Assembly: GCF_000745185.1 (NCBI RefSeq)
Contig: NZ_JQNJ01000001.1
Span: 3,888,501-3,952,500 of the forward strand
DNA length: 64,000 nt
Direction of reading: 5' to 3'
DNA from: Muricauda sp. MAR_2010_75
Lineage (GTDB): Bacteria > Bacteroidota > Bacteroidia > Flavobacteriales > Flavobacteriaceae
In this document: piece after piece, positions 44,682-53,704 of the stretch
Layout of the letters: each line of letters starts with the position of its first letter
Position numbering within the stretch: the first letter of the stretch is position 1
Notes under the pieces: model-generated
The model's input: the letters and a program-made list of their open reading frames with translations, nothing else
Told to the model about the DNA's origin: nothing
The model's database searches: none
Program-made: the position numbers and the translations under genes

Positions 44682-47078
44682 TTATTGGGTATTAGTGAAG
44701 GTCAAAACCGATTCTGCCCTTTCATGGATTTCTTCGGTGTTCATCATCATTTTACGGAACTTGCCTTGGATGTACATTTCAGCCTGGTCTTTGTAGTGCT
44801 TACTGAAAGGATTACCTGATTGCCCCGTTGGCAATATACTAATACTGTTCTCAATGTCCGAAAAATCGATGATGCGCCGTGTGGATGGGCCAGAATTTAC
44901 TTTATAATACCCTGTGCTGTCATAAGGAAACCCCATATTGTTAATGACTTCCCGGGTTCCATTTACAGGGAATGGTCCAACGTTAAAGTATTTCCGAAGC
45001 GATTCCACTTGACCTATGGGATGTTCGTGCTCCAAGGTATGCACTTTGTCCCATGTCCATTGGTTGGGATCGGGTCCAAAATCTTCCACCAAGGAATTCC
45101 ATGCATCGGAAAAAGATTTTAAAATAATGTCTTGTCGGGTTTCCACCCTGTCCGTTGTATGGATATTATCCCACCACTTTCCATTTTCCATTTTGGCGCC
45201 CCATGCAATCTGTCGTTTAAAGAGGTGGGTGGTTAAAAACTGATTGAACAGTTCCGGACCCAATTCATCTTCCATGGTGTTTTTGGCCACAAAATATTCA
45301 CACCGGTGGTACAGGGTTGGGTTTGTGCTTTTCAATGAATAATGCCCGTCCCAATTTTCCAAAGAATCCACCTGCACCAATTGCTCATTGGACAACTGGG
45401 TGACATCAAAAAGTTTGATGAGTTCTGTGATCAATAAAGGGTTGACCGAAGAGGTTGCATCCAAAATCATTTCAGAAGTTGATTCCTTGTCCCAATCATT
45501 CCTGGCCTCCAAAAACTGGACAATCCGTTTTGCCCTGTTTTCCGGCAAATAGTAACCGGGATAGAGCATGCCCGCAATGGAATCGGGTTGGTTATTTGCG
45601 GAATACACATAATACCAAGGCGGATTTATGGCACTTGGGTTTTCTGAAAAATCCAAGAACCGTATCGGTTCTTCTTTTCCCGAAGTACCATCCAAAATGA
45701 ATTTTGTGGACACGCTGTCCGGCATTTGGTACAATTTGGCCGTGGCCCACCACGCCACATTCCCTTCAGCGTCACCGTACATTACATTGAGGCCCGGAGC
45801 GTGGATTTTGGGCAGTGCACTTTTGAATTCATTGATATTGGTAGCATGGCTGATACCATACAATCCGCCTAGTATCTCATTTTTCTCTTTGGTATAAATC
45901 CAAGACATGGCTACAGGTCGCTCTCCAGAAATTTGATCGGCAATGTGATTCAAAACAGGTCCATGCTGTGTTCTGGAGTAGGTGAATTCCACATCTTCCC
46001 CATCCTTTACTTTGATGGTTTTGGTTACATATTCAAAATTCTTCCAACCATCAGCGGTTTTATATTGTGTGCTATCGGAGGGATTGATCTCTTCATAATA
46101 GAAATCGATGTCGTCATTCTCGAACATGGTCAATCCGTAGGCCAAATCTCTATTGTGACCCAACAAAGGAAAAGGGACCCCTGCCAAATGGTATCCGTAT
46201 TTTTCATAGGTTGGCGTATTCACATGGGCCTCGTACCAAACAGAAGGTTGCGCAAAACCAATATGGGGGTCATTAGCCAAAATCACCTTTCCGCTCTTGG
46301 TCTTTTCTGGGGCTATCACCCAACTATTACTCCCAATAAATTGGGGAATGGGGAGTTTGTCCAAAAGAGCTGTCACCGTTGCGCTAATGTTCCCCGCCAA
46401 GGAGTCAACATCATTTTTTGTATAGTTTTTTATCCAAACTGTTGAGCTATCTGAACCAATAGCTAGGTCATTCAAATATTCCTCCCCCAACTTATCCCGT
46501 ATATTGGTCAACAAGGGGTCGGTTTTGTGTGCCATGGCAAAACTGAAGGCCATATATCCCACTGCATTATGTACATCCTCCAAAGTAAAGGTTTCTTTTT
46601 CCAGTCCGGTAAGGTAAAACTCAATTGGGGTAGGTCCTTTTTCAATGAATTCGTTGATGCCGTCCAAATAGGCTTGGGAAAGTGAAACCATCTTACTTTG
46701 CCTATCCAAATTAGCTACGGTTTCGGACGTATGGTCATCTATACCCAAGGAAAGAAAGAATTTGTCAGTCTTTACCAAATCCTGTCCAAAGACTTCCGAA
46801 AGTCTCCCTTTGGCCACCCTCCGCAACAATTCCATTTGCCACAATCGGTCTTGTGCGTGCACATAGCCCAATGCTTTTAGGGCATCGGTTTCCGTTTCTG
46901 CATAAATATGTGGAATGCCGTAGGCATCATAGTAGACATTGACCTCACTCTGTAGTCCCGGAAGTGTTTTTTTTCCTGAATAATCCGGTTTTAAGGCGTT
47001 GATAAACAGAGCTATACCGATGACTGTCAATAGAACAAGACCAGCCAGCACCAAAAGTACTTTTTTAAGTTTTTTCAC
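44682..47078 (-). CDS. Penicillin acylase family protein (Ntn-hydrolase), exported
   Basis: This 798-residue protein starts with GTG at 47078 and has an N-terminal membrane or signal segment (about residues 6-28). It is a precursor of the penicillin amidase family: a short alpha part, a spacer and a large beta part that starts at the nucleophile S250 in IGSNSWVIAP, exposed by self-cleavage after G249. ILANDPHIGF and the Asn-rich segments of the beta subunit are typical. Members hydrolyse amide bonds of penicillins, N-acyl homoserine lactones or other acyl amides; the substrate cannot be told. The gene is 79 bases after the DsbD-type gene and is probably transcribed on its own. Confidence 0.93.
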   Translation of the reverse strand: MKKLKKVLLVLAGLVLLTVIGIALFINALKPDYSGKKTLPGLQSEVNVYYDAYGIPHIYAETETDALKALGYVHAQDRLWQMELLRRVAKGRLSEVFGQDLVKTDKFFLSLGIDDHTSETVANLDRQSKMVSLSQAYLDGINEFIEKGPTPIEFYLTGLEKETFTLEDVHNAVGYMAFSFAMAHKTDPLLTNIRDKLGEEYLNDLAIGSDSSTVWIKNYTKNDVDSLAGNISATVTALLDKLPIPQFIGSNSWVIAPEKTKSGKVILANDPHIGFAQPSVWYEAHVNTPTYEKYGYHLAGVPFPLLGHNRDLAYGLTMFENDDIDFYYEEINPSDSTQYKTADGWKNFEYVTKTIKVKDGEDVEFTYSRTQHGPVLNHIADQISGERPVAMSWIYTKEKNEILGGLYGISHATNINEFKSALPKIHAPGLNVMYGDAEGNVAWWATAKLYQMPDSVSTKFILDGTSGKEEPIRFLDFSENPSAINPPWYYVYSANNQPDSIAGMLYPGYYLPENRAKRIVQFLEARNDWDKESTSEMILDATSSVNPLLITELIKLFDVTQLSNEQLVQVDSLENWDGHYSLKSTNPTLYHRCEYFVAKNTMEDELGPELFNQFLTTHLFKRQIAWGAKMENGKWWDNIHTTDRVETRQDIILKSFSDAWNSLVEDFGPDPNQWTWDKVHTLEHEHPIGQVESLRKYFNVGPFPVNGTREVINNMGFPYDSTGYYKVNSGPSTRRIIDFSDIENSISILPTGQSGNPFSKHYKDQAEMYIQGKFRKMMMNTEEIHERAESVLTFTNTQ

Positions 47079-47157
47079 GGTTTTTTAGGTACGTCAATTC
47101 GTCTCGAAGGTAAACTATTTTCCGAAATCGAGGATAAAAACACGTTGAAAAACCAAC

Positions 47158-49137
47158 TCACTTATTCATGGAAAGTTGATGTTTCTCCAAACCTGATTTG
47201 AGCCACGCTTCATACGTTTCCACATCTACATATTGAACGGCATCGTTCAATATTTCCAAATTTGGGGATAAAAGTACGTAATAGGGTTGCGAAGCCGCAT
47301 TGAAATTCACCGTTTGGAACGTGCCCCATTTTTGACCTATGGTCTCAATGGATTTTATCCTTCCAGAATCGAATTTAAAATCAAATTTTTCGCTCTCTGG
47401 GAGTTCCTTACGGTCGTCCACATATAATGAAATGAGCACGTACTCATCTTTTAACAAGGGATAGACACTGGAATGGCTCCAAACATTTTCTTCCATTTTC
47501 CTGCAATTGACGCAGGCCCATCCTGTAAAATCCAACAGAATAGGTTTGTTGTTCTCCTTGGCATAGGCCACCCCTTCCTCAAAATCCTTGAAGCAATCCA
47601 ATCCCAATGGACAATCGCTCTCGGTTTCGACCACACTATAAAAATCCGGTGGGGGAAATCCGCTCAGCAATTTTAAATGCGTAACGTTCAACACGCCCAA
47701 AATTAAATAGACTGAAAAAGCCAAACTCAACACTCCAAATAATTTCCGGGTTGGAGAAAGTTTCTTTTTGGGACCATCATGTGGAAATCTAAAAATACCG
47801 AACAGGTACAGCGTCATCAATACGAAAAGTACGATCCAAATGCCCAAGAAAATTTCCCGTTTGAATATGCCCCAATTTCCCACCAAATCGGCATTGGAAA
47901 GGAACTTAAAGGCCAAAGCGAGTTCCAAGAAGCCCAATACCACTTTTACGGTGGTCATCCATCCTCCCGATTTCGGCAAGGAATTCAACCAAGTTGGGAA
48001 TAGCGCAAACAAAGCAAATGGCAGCGCTAAGGCCAACCCAAAACCTACCATTCCCATGGTGAGATTGGTGGCTACGTTACCCTCAGCGAGCGTTGTACTT
48101 CCCAGAAGTCCTCCCAAAATAGGTCCAGTACAAGAAAAAGAGACAATGGCCAGGGTCAATGCCATAAAAAAGATGCCCAAGCCTCCTCCCACTTTTGAGG
48201 ATGCGGAATCCATTCTATTGGCCCATGAACTGGGCAGGGTCAACTCAAAATAACCGAAAAAGGAAAATGCGAACACTACAAAAACAACAAAGAAAAAGAT
48301 ATTGAGCCAAATGTTGGTAGCGATGGTATTGAGTATCTGGGAGTCCACCGAATTAAACAAATGGAACGGCAAACTCAACAGAAAATAAATCAATACAATG
48401 AAAAAACCGTAGAGTACCGCATTGGCAATTCCCTTGGATTTCTGCTGGGACTGTTTGGTGAAAAAGGAAACGGTCAATGGAATCATCGGGAAAACACAAG
48501 GTGTCAACAAAGCAATAAGCCCTCCCAAGAAACCCAGACCAAATATCATCCATAGGTTCGAATTGCCCTCAGAATTGGTTAAACCTCCTTGGTTGAGCAA
48601 GTTCTTGTTCTTTAAATCCAACTTTAAGGACTCACCAATGGCCAAACTTTTTTCATCGAGCTCTTTTTGGGCTTCTACAAAGGCTTTACCATCTAAGGAA
48701 ATTTGAAAAAGATAATCTTTGGGAATACAGACTTCCTTACAGATTTGATAGAATAGATTCACGGAAACCTGCCTTACTTCAGGGTTTAAAAGTTTGATTT
48801 TTTGGGTGAAGATGGCTTCTTTTTTAAAAAAAGTCTCCTCTACCTCAAAAATATCACTGTACTCCTTTATGGTCTCGCTTTCTTCAGTTTTTCCAACAAG
48901 CTCGTAATCCTCTCCAGCTTTTTCAAAGGTAAACTCACTCGGAAGGGAACCTCCCTCGGCCGTATATTGGGAATATACATGCCAACCATCCATGATTTTT
49001 CCTTTAAAGACCAGTTCATATTCTGTGTCGGAAATTTTGTTTACCTCATGGCTCCAAACCGCTGGGTTGGCCTCGGTTTGGGAAAAGATATAAAAGGGAA
49101 TCAGCAAGAATCCTAAAAGGGGGACTAAAATTCTCAT
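47158..49137 (-). CDS. DsbD-type protein-disulfide reductase / thiol:disulfide interchange protein
   Basis: This 659-residue membrane protein has the full DsbD layout. It has a signal peptide, an N-terminal beta-rich DsbD-alpha-like domain (about 25-165, including QICKEVCIPKD), and a central CcdA-like domain of eight membrane segments (about 190-490). A C-terminal thioredoxin domain carries C542-V-N-C545 in GWACVNCRK. It passes electrons from cytoplasmic thioredoxin to periplasmic thiol proteins, supporting disulfide isomerisation and cytochrome c maturation. The start overlaps the tilS stop by four bases, so the two genes are translationally coupled. Confidence 0.94.
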   Translation of the reverse strand: MRILVPLLGFLLIPFYIFSQTEANPAVWSHEVNKISDTEYELVFKGKIMDGWHVYSQYTAEGGSLPSEFTFEKAGEDYELVGKTEESETIKEYSDIFEVEETFFKKEAIFTQKIKLLNPEVRQVSVNLFYQICKEVCIPKDYLFQISLDGKAFVEAQKELDEKSLAIGESLKLDLKNKNLLNQGGLTNSEGNSNLWMIFGLGFLGGLIALLTPCVFPMIPLTVSFFTKQSQQKSKGIANAVLYGFFIVLIYFLLSLPFHLFNSVDSQILNTIATNIWLNIFFFVVFVVFAFSFFGYFELTLPSSWANRMDSASSKVGGGLGIFFMALTLAIVSFSCTGPILGGLLGSTTLAEGNVATNLTMGMVGFGLALALPFALFALFPTWLNSLPKSGGWMTTVKVVLGFLELALAFKFLSNADLVGNWGIFKREIFLGIWIVLFVLMTLYLFGIFRFPHDGPKKKLSPTRKLFGVLSLAFSVYLILGVLNVTHLKLLSGFPPPDFYSVVETESDCPLGLDCFKDFEEGVAYAKENNKPILLDFTGWACVNCRKMEENVWSHSSVYPLLKDEYVLISLYVDDRKELPESEKFDFKFDSGRIKSIETIGQKWGTFQTVNFNAASQPYYVLLSPNLEILNDAVQYVDVETYEAWLKSGLEKHQLSMNK

Positions 49138-50441
49138 GCAACAAATGTAATCTTTATAATAGTTTGGGTCGATTCATCAACCTTAAAACGTTCATCCGCT
49201 CTACGGCCCACCACCCAAACAATTTCGTCGTTGGAGCAAAGTAGCCATTGTTTCTCCTTGGAAAATACGTCCATCTTCTCATCTTTGAAAAATTTGGACA
49301 GTTTTTTTCCGCCTTTCATCCCGTAGGGATAAAAATAGTCGCCTTTTCGCCAATTTCTTAACACTAAAGGAAAGTTTAACTTTTTCTTATCCAAAAAGAT
49401 AGTGTCTTGGTCTGACTTTTCAGCGGTTTTTACGTTTTCCAGTTTTAGTTTTATGGGAAATCTTAATAGACCTTCCCTGTTAAAGACAGGATAGGATTCC
49501 TCTACCCTATTTTTATTTTCTGAAAGTATTAAATATTCCCGGTCTTTCAACAACCTATGGGTCTTGGAAATAACCTCTTTACCGCTCATGGCATTCAGCA
49601 AACCTTTTACATCTTCCCATTGGGTGAAACCATATTCCTTGAAAAGTCCATAGAGATAAGCTTCAATTGGGTGTAACTCTTTTAAAGGTTCAATCGCTAT
49701 TCTGATGACATCCCCGTCATCAGCAAACAACATGGATTTGATTTCCTGAAGGTGGTTTTGTACGAGAACTTGAGTGTCCTGTAAATGAATCTGGGTCCGC
49801 TTGAAATTTTCCAGAAAAGCGGGGTGCAACTCCTTTAATTTAGGAACAATCTCCAACCGGATTTTGTTCCGAAGGTATTTTTTGTCCGAGTTACTGCTGT
49901 CTACCCGCCATTGCAAATTTTCCCGTTTCGCATAGTCTTCAATGTTTTTTTGTGAAAAATCCAGCAAAGGCCGAACCACTTTTCCATTTTGTTCCGGAAT
50001 CCCGGAAAGCCCATCGATACCAGTTCCGCGGGACAAGTTGATGAGAAAAGTCTCCAGACTGTCATCCAGGTGATGGGCCGTTAACAGATACTCAAAACCT
50101 TTGGCTTCCAATAGTTCATTAAACCATTGATACCGCAGTTCGCGTGCTGCCATTTGGATGGAACCTCTGTTTTGGTCTCTAAATTTTTTGGTTTTGAACG
50201 ATTTTACCTCTGCCTTAATGCCCAACTTCTTGGCAAAATTCCGAACAAAATGCTCATCGCCATCACTTTCCGAACCTCGTAAATGAAAATTACAGTGGGC
50301 CAAGGTCACATTTAACCCAGCATGAACGGCAAGGTGAGCCAGAACCACGCTATCCATTCCTCCACTACAAGCAACCAACAACCTTGCTTTCTGCAGGAAA
50401 GGCAAATTGGCTTTTAAATGTGCTTTGAACTGTGGAAACAT
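49134..50441 (-). CDS. tilS: tRNA(Ile)-lysidine synthase
   Basis: This 435-residue protein is the ATP-dependent enzyme that puts lysine on C34 of tRNA-Ile(CAU), so that it reads AUA. The PP-loop motif SGGMDS lies at residues 26-31, followed by AHCNFHLRGSESDGDEHFV and the LTAHHLDDSLETFLINLSRGTG segment. The C-terminal region (YPYGMKGGKKLSKFFKDEK) is the TilS C-terminal domain. The gene is essential in most bacteria. It lies between pabB (19-base gap) and the dsbD-type gene (4-base overlap). Confidence 0.97.
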   Translation of the reverse strand: MFPQFKAHLKANLPFLQKARLLVACSGGMDSVVLAHLAVHAGLNVTLAHCNFHLRGSESDGDEHFVRNFAKKLGIKAEVKSFKTKKFRDQNRGSIQMAARELRYQWFNELLEAKGFEYLLTAHHLDDSLETFLINLSRGTGIDGLSGIPEQNGKVVRPLLDFSQKNIEDYAKRENLQWRVDSSNSDKKYLRNKIRLEIVPKLKELHPAFLENFKRTQIHLQDTQVLVQNHLQEIKSMLFADDGDVIRIAIEPLKELHPIEAYLYGLFKEYGFTQWEDVKGLLNAMSGKEVISKTHRLLKDREYLILSENKNRVEESYPVFNREGLLRFPIKLKLENVKTAEKSDQDTIFLDKKKLNFPLVLRNWRKGDYFYPYGMKGGKKLSKFFKDEKMDVFSKEKQWLLCSNDEIVWVVGRRADERFKVDESTQTIIKITFVA

Positions 50442-50460
50442 ACTGCAAAATTACAAATAA

Positions 50461-51759
50461 TCATCCGCCTGTTTCCAAAACACTCCGCATGGCCTTGGCT
50501 TTCAGCAAACATTCTTGGTATTCCCGTTCAGGGTCCGACTTGGCCGTAATGGCACTCCCCACGGAAAAGGAGACATACTTGTTGGTTGCGTTGTACAGAA
50601 TGCTTCGGATAACTACGTTGAAATCGAAATTGCCCTCTGGGTCAAAATACCCCACAGCACCGCTGTACAGCCCCCGTTTGGTCTCTTCCAATTCTTCAAT
50701 AATCCCCATGGCCGAAATTTTAGGGGCACCCGTCATACTACCCATTGGAAAGGTTTCTTCAATGAGTTCCACAGGGTTTTTGTACCCTGTAACTTTGGCC
50801 ACCACAGTTGAAATCAGTTGATGAACTTGCTTATAAGTATATACTTTGCACAATTCTTCCATCACAACACTGCCCTTTAGTGCACTTTTGGAAAGATCGT
50901 TCCGTACCAAATCGGTGATCATAATGTTCTCGGCGCGTTCCTTCTCATCAAGGGCGAGTAGTTGCTTCAACTTTTCGTCCTCAGCTTCATTTTCATCCCT
51001 CCGGGCCGTGCCTTTAATGGGTTGTGAGATGATTGTTGTTCCCTGCTTCCTGATATATCGCTCGGGAGAGGCGCACATTAAATAGTTTTCCCTCAATTGC
51101 ATAAAAGCGGCAAAAGGCGGTTCAGAAATGGCATTTAAACGCTTATAGGTTTGCCAAGGATTGATGGATACGTCTTCGGCATAGAATTCTTGACAGAAAT
51201 TAGCCTCATAAACATCACCTCTGTGAATGTGTGCCAAAAGTTTGTTGATTTTTTCAAAGTAGGCGTCTTTATGAATCCGCATTTTTATTTTGATGGGGTC
51301 ATGCACCCCATTCGTTTCCTCAAAACCCATCAGTGCTTTGATCTGGGCATGATCTTCTTGGATTGCATTGGCATACTCATCCAAATACAAGAAATGAATT
51401 TCTTGCCCGATACACTTGATAATCTTACTAGGCTGAAAAAAATGAAGGACAGGAAAGTCCAGTCCATCAAAATTATGGGAAACCAGGTCTTCCAACTCAT
51501 TTTTCAAATCATAGGAAAAGAAACCGAACAGCCAATCCTGTTTTTTACCCACAAAGCTCTTCAGTGGGCTCAGGGAATCAAAAGAAATGGACTTATCAGT
51601 CTGTTCATGAACCGCAACCAAAAAATCGAACGAGCTATATTTTGCCACATGCTCATTGCCATCCAACCACACCACTTTCTTAAATGCCTTAGACCATTCA
51701 AAAAGTGCATTTTTATATCTGAATGGGTTTGAGATTGTGAAAGAGCAGTGTCGCCGCAA
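50461..51759 (-). CDS. pabB: Aminodeoxychorismate synthase component I family protein
   Basis: This 432-residue chorismate-binding enzyme has the conserved PIKGT, DLVRNDLSK, GSMTGAPK and GAVGYFDPEGNFDFNVVIRS segments. The PIKGT lysine is the residue that marks aminodeoxychorismate synthases rather than anthranilate synthases, so 4-amino-4-deoxychorismate for folate synthesis is the likely product. No glutamine amidotransferase gene is adjacent. The frame has no nearby ATG: the best start is TTG at 51759, 7 bases after the stop of the upstream FMN reductase gene. A slightly different start is possible. Confidence 0.9.
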   Translation of the reverse strand: MRRHCSFTISNPFRYKNALFEWSKAFKKVVWLDGNEHVAKYSSFDFLVAVHEQTDKSISFDSLSPLKSFVGKKQDWLFGFFSYDLKNELEDLVSHNFDGLDFPVLHFFQPSKIIKCIGQEIHFLYLDEYANAIQEDHAQIKALMGFEETNGVHDPIKIKMRIHKDAYFEKINKLLAHIHRGDVYEANFCQEFYAEDVSINPWQTYKRLNAISEPPFAAFMQLRENYLMCASPERYIRKQGTTIISQPIKGTARRDENEAEDEKLKQLLALDEKERAENIMITDLVRNDLSKSALKGSVVMEELCKVYTYKQVHQLISTVVAKVTGYKNPVELIEETFPMGSMTGAPKISAMGIIEELEETKRGLYSGAVGYFDPEGNFDFNVVIRSILYNATNKYVSFSVGSAITAKSDPEREYQECLLKAKAMRSVLETGG

Positions 51760-51766
51760 GTGGAAC

Positions 51767-52300
51767 TTACTTTAAGGTGTCAAGAAAAGTGTCCAAAGCA
51801 GATGCATGCTCTTTTTTAAGAGCTTCATCTTTAATGTCCTCCTTTGCAAAATTTTCATGGAAAGAGGGAAGGGAAAATGTTGTTATAATCTCACCGCCAA
51901 ATCTTGGCAAGAGGTTTTGGGTAACTTCAAGAGCACCTTTTGCTCCTCTTTTTCCACCGGAGGTTGACATGAGGAACACTTTTGTGCCTTCCAAAAATTT
52001 ACGGTCCAATCGAGACAACCAGTCCAACACATTCTTAAAATAGGCGGATGGGTTTCCGTTATGCTCATTCACGGAAAGAATAAGCCCCTCCGCTTTTTGG
52101 ATATCACCTTTCAACTCAACCAAAGAATTGGAATACCCCTTTTGCTTTTCATCATCCTCACTGTACATGGGAAATGGGTATCGCGTCATGTTTAGGAGTT
52201 GAAAATCGTGCTCTCCCAACAAAGAAGTAGTGTATTGTACAAGTCTGTAATTAATGGATGTTGAAGAATTGCTTCCGGCAAATGCCAAAATTGCAGCCAT
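51767..52300 (-). CDS. NADPH-dependent FMN reductase family protein
   Basis: This 177-residue flavodoxin-like protein has the phosphate-binding loop GSNSSTSINYRL near residue 9. Later come the family's GLILSVNEHNGNPSAYFKNVLDWLSR segment, which contacts the flavin ring, and STSGGKRGAKGAL. It should reduce FMN, quinones or similar compounds with NAD(P)H in the cytoplasm. It is the first gene of a minus-strand unit that continues into pabB (7-base gap), tilS and the DsbD-type gene. The link to folate synthesis may be accidental. The 129 bases upstream are shared with the divergent acyltransferase-like gene. Confidence 0.92.
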   Translation of the reverse strand: MAAILAFAGSNSSTSINYRLVQYTTSLLGEHDFQLLNMTRYPFPMYSEDDEKQKGYSNSLVELKGDIQKAEGLILSVNEHNGNPSAYFKNVLDWLSRLDRKFLEGTKVFLMSTSGGKRGAKGALEVTQNLLPRFGGEIITTFSLPSFHENFAKEDIKDEALKKEHASALDTFLDTLK

Positions 52301-52365
52301 ATAGAAAAATATTTGATTGTTTTGCTAAAATACCCCAATTGATGCTTAGATGCGAGTATTTTGTA

Positions 52366-52373
52366 TAATTTTG
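52366..52373 (+). promoter_or_regulatory. Candidate promoter of the acyltransferase-like gene
   Basis: TAATTTTG matches TAnnTTTG exactly. A TTG lies upstream at 52339-52341 (24-base spacer, one more than the usual upper limit). It sits 56 bases before the ATG at 52430 in the divergent intergenic region. Confidence 0.45.
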
Positions 52374-52429
52374 GCACCGAAAGCATCCAAATACACTGTT
52401 AAACAAGTATATAGGGTATTGATTATTGC

Positions 52430-53626
52430 ATGAAACCACAAACAAACAGATTGTTTTTTATTGATGCCATGCGTGCATGGGCCATCTTGATGATGCTTCA
52501 AGGTCATTTTATTGACGGGCTATTGGACCCTATTTTTCGGGACCCGGGAAATATGGGCTTCAATATTTGGCTTTATTTTAGAGGAATCACCGCACCTGTT
52601 TTCTTTACGGTTTCAGGGTTTATTTTCACCTATTTGTTGATTCGTGTACCCCAGAAAGGATTTGATAATCCAAGAGTGAACAAAGGAATCCGCCGCGGTC
52701 TACAATTACTGTTTATTGGGTACCTGCTTCGGTTGAACCTCTTTGGACTTTTTAAAGGGGAGCTTTATAATTCATTTTACCAAGTGGATGTGCTCCACTG
52801 CATTGGGTTGTCCATTTTGGCCTTGATTGGCGTGTATTTGTTCTCCATCAACCGAAAAAAGTTTCTTTTTCCAACGTTGCTAATGGGTATTACACTGGTA
52901 CTTTTCTTGTTTGAGCCAATCTATAAACAATGGTCGTTCTCATTTTTGCCCGACCTTTTTGCAAACTACCTTACTAAAGCCAATGGCTCTGTTTTTACCA
53001 TTATACCATGGTTGGGCTACACCACACTGGGTGCATTCATTGCGGTGCTATTTACCCGATATAAAGATTTCAAATATTTGTACCCGGTTGCCATTTCCAC
53101 TGCAGTGCTGAGTGGTTCCGCTCTGATTTACCTTTCCTCGCTAACATTTATTGCACTTTATGAGTGGACAGGACTGGAATTGTTCCAATTGATTCAGGAT
53201 AACAATTACCTGTTCATCCGATTGGGGAATGTCCTTATTGTTTTTGCGGTTTTTATGCTGTTGAGACGCTTTTTGACCAACAAAACAGTGTTGCAGCTTG
53301 GAGCCAGTACACTTTCCATTTACATAATTCACTTTATTATTCTTTATGGAACCTTTACAGGACTGGGTCTGTATCGCTTTTTCAACCACTCCCTAATGCC
53401 CAGTATTGCAATACCTGGAGCATTGCTGTTCATGATCGCCTGTTCCTATTTGGCCTTGAAATACAATCGACATGAAGCAGAAATCAAATCACAGATTTCC
53501 TTGGCCTTTATCACTGCCAAGATTCAATTGCTCGAATTCAAGGACGCATCCATTCCTGTTCTTAGAGAGCTTATCTCTCGGATAAGGTTAGTACTTAGAA
53601 GGGTTTTTAGAACCGTCCGAAGCTAA
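52430..53626 (+). CDS. Heparan-alpha-glucosaminide N-acetyltransferase-like (DUF1624) membrane protein
   Basis: This 398-residue protein has about ten membrane segments and the family start RLFFIDAMRAWAILMMLQGHFIDG, whose histidine is the proposed acetyl carrier in this group. PVFFTVSGFIFTYLL follows. Members move acetyl groups from cytoplasmic acetyl-CoA across the membrane to sugars, or have related acyltransferase roles. The C-terminal 50 residues form a soluble Arg/Lys-rich tail (from about 345). The gene is monocistronic, with a candidate promoter at 52366 and a terminator at 53639. Confidence 0.88.
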   Translation: MKPQTNRLFFIDAMRAWAILMMLQGHFIDGLLDPIFRDPGNMGFNIWLYFRGITAPVFFTVSGFIFTYLLIRVPQKGFDNPRVNKGIRRGLQLLFIGYLLRLNLFGLFKGELYNSFYQVDVLHCIGLSILALIGVYLFSINRKKFLFPTLLMGITLVLFLFEPIYKQWSFSFLPDLFANYLTKANGSVFTIIPWLGYTTLGAFIAVLFTRYKDFKYLYPVAISTAVLSGSALIYLSSLTFIALYEWTGLELFQLIQDNNYLFIRLGNVLIVFAVFMLLRRFLTNKTVLQLGASTLSIYIIHFIILYGTFTGLGLYRFFNHSLMPSIAIPGALLFMIACSYLALKYNRHEAEIKSQISLAFITAKIQLLEFKDASIPVLRELISRIRLVLRRVFRTVRS

Positions 53627-53638
53627 AAATATATTCAC

Positions 53639-53672
53639 AAAAAAAGCACCCAACCAAGTTGGATGCTTTTTT
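53639..53672. terminator. Bidirectional terminator
   Basis: Stem AAAAAAGCA-C-CCAAC / GTTGG-A-TGCTTTTTT with one C/A mismatch and a CAA loop. The A-run and T-run on both sides let it stop the acyltransferase-like gene (+) and lpdA (-). Confidence 0.88.
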
Positions 53673-53704
53673 AGAATATCAAATTCTTCCGAATTTAGAA
53701 ACTT

